DNA of 64,000 nt. Origin: Callipepla californica brunnescens (taxonomy: Eukaryota > Chordata > Aves > Galliformes > Odontophoridae). Below, one piece after another: positions 63,540-64,000 of the stretch. The number at the start of each line of letters is the position of its first letter. Position 1 is the stretch's first letter. A program made the position numbers and the translations under genes. The stretch is taken from NCBI GenBank assembly GCA_023055505.1, contig JALIRH010000019.1, positions 620,001 to 684,000 on the forward strand, written 5' to 3'. A model generated the notes under the pieces. That model did not search any database. It had not been told where the DNA came from and saw only the letters and a list, made by a program, of their open reading frames with translations.

Positions 63540-63760
63540 ACAGAAATTGTAGACTTAATATTTGGGAAGACCTCTAAGATCATCTAGTCCAATCATCAGC
63601 GCACCCCCACCATGTCCCTCAATGCCACAGCTTCAATTTCCAGAGCACCTCCAGGGACAGTGAGTCCACCAACCTGGGCAGCCCATGCCAATGCATTATC
63701 ACTCTTTCTGAGAAGGAATTTTTCCTAATCTCCAACCTGAACCTTCCCTGAAATGATGAT
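63540..63760 (-). mobile_element. CR1 LINE 3' fragment, minus orientation
   Basis: AAGATCATCTAGTCCAATCA near 63577, AGTGAGTCCACCAACCTGGG near 63660 and GAAGGAATTTTTCCTAAT near 63712 are the complement of the conserved CR1 3' region. It lies upstream of the putative first exon of the C8orf58-like gene. Confidence 0.8.
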
Positions 63761-64000
63761 GAGGAGGAGATGTGCAGACATCTGTGGCTGCATTAGATTG
63801 AACTTGCTGGTACAAGGTCCTGCCACCTGTTCCAACAGCTTTACAAAAAAAGGGAATCAGATCCAGCCTATACCCCTGATACTGAGCAGTGCCTCTAAGT
63901 ATACTGTCTAGTTTGAATTCTGCTTCCAAAGCTGCGTTTGGAATGCAACTTTATGGTCCCTGCTGCAGAGCTTGCAAGGAACAGTGAATTCTTTGGCTCT

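Overview
This window is vertebrate, almost certainly avian and probably galliform nuclear DNA. Genes are split into short GT-AG exons. CR1 retroposon pieces, a Mariner1_GG-type DNA transposon and a solo LTR are present, and the encoded proteins closely resemble chicken CYP2C45 and egg-coat ZP4 (family recognition from memory, no database search). There is nothing bacterial or phage-like.

Layout. (1) Positions 1-28.2 kb hold a minus-strand tandem array of four cytochrome P450 family 2 genes. The leftmost is cut by the window edge (exon 1 and part of exon 2 only). The other three (6320-11065, 15711-20411, 23191-28088) each have nine exons with identical exon lengths (180/163/150/161/177/142/188/142/182 bp) and intact 494-codon reading frames. 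(2) Between the CYP genes lie duplicated spacers. Two of these contain broken copies of the promoter and first exon of ZP4, whose intact copy sits to the right of the array. The duplication unit therefore seems to have ended inside ZP4 intron 1. (3) Positions 28.2-31.2 kb are a spacer with a mariner-type element. (4) Positions 31334-35794, plus strand: a complete 12-exon zona pellucida glycoprotein gene (ZP4, 549 codons) whose poly(A) signal overlaps its stop codon. (5) Positions 36.4-36.8 kb: a CpG-rich block with a first-exon-like structure on the minus strand. (6) Positions 40460 to about 62854, minus strand: a nine-exon gene (572 codons as assembled here) for an uncharacterised C8orf58-like (DUF4657-type) protein with a coiled coil and two micro-exons. 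It is tail-to-tail with ZP4. (7) The rest is intronic or intergenic sequence with a few CR1 and simple repeats.

The genes do not form an operon-like unit. The CYP products are predicted ER membrane monooxygenases for lipophilic substrates, ZP4 builds the egg envelope, and the third protein has no known role. Their link is genomic: CYP duplication copied the 5' end of its neighbour ZP4 and left the fragments scattered through the array.

Exon boundaries were read by eye from splice consensus and phase continuity. The phases close exactly in all complete genes.
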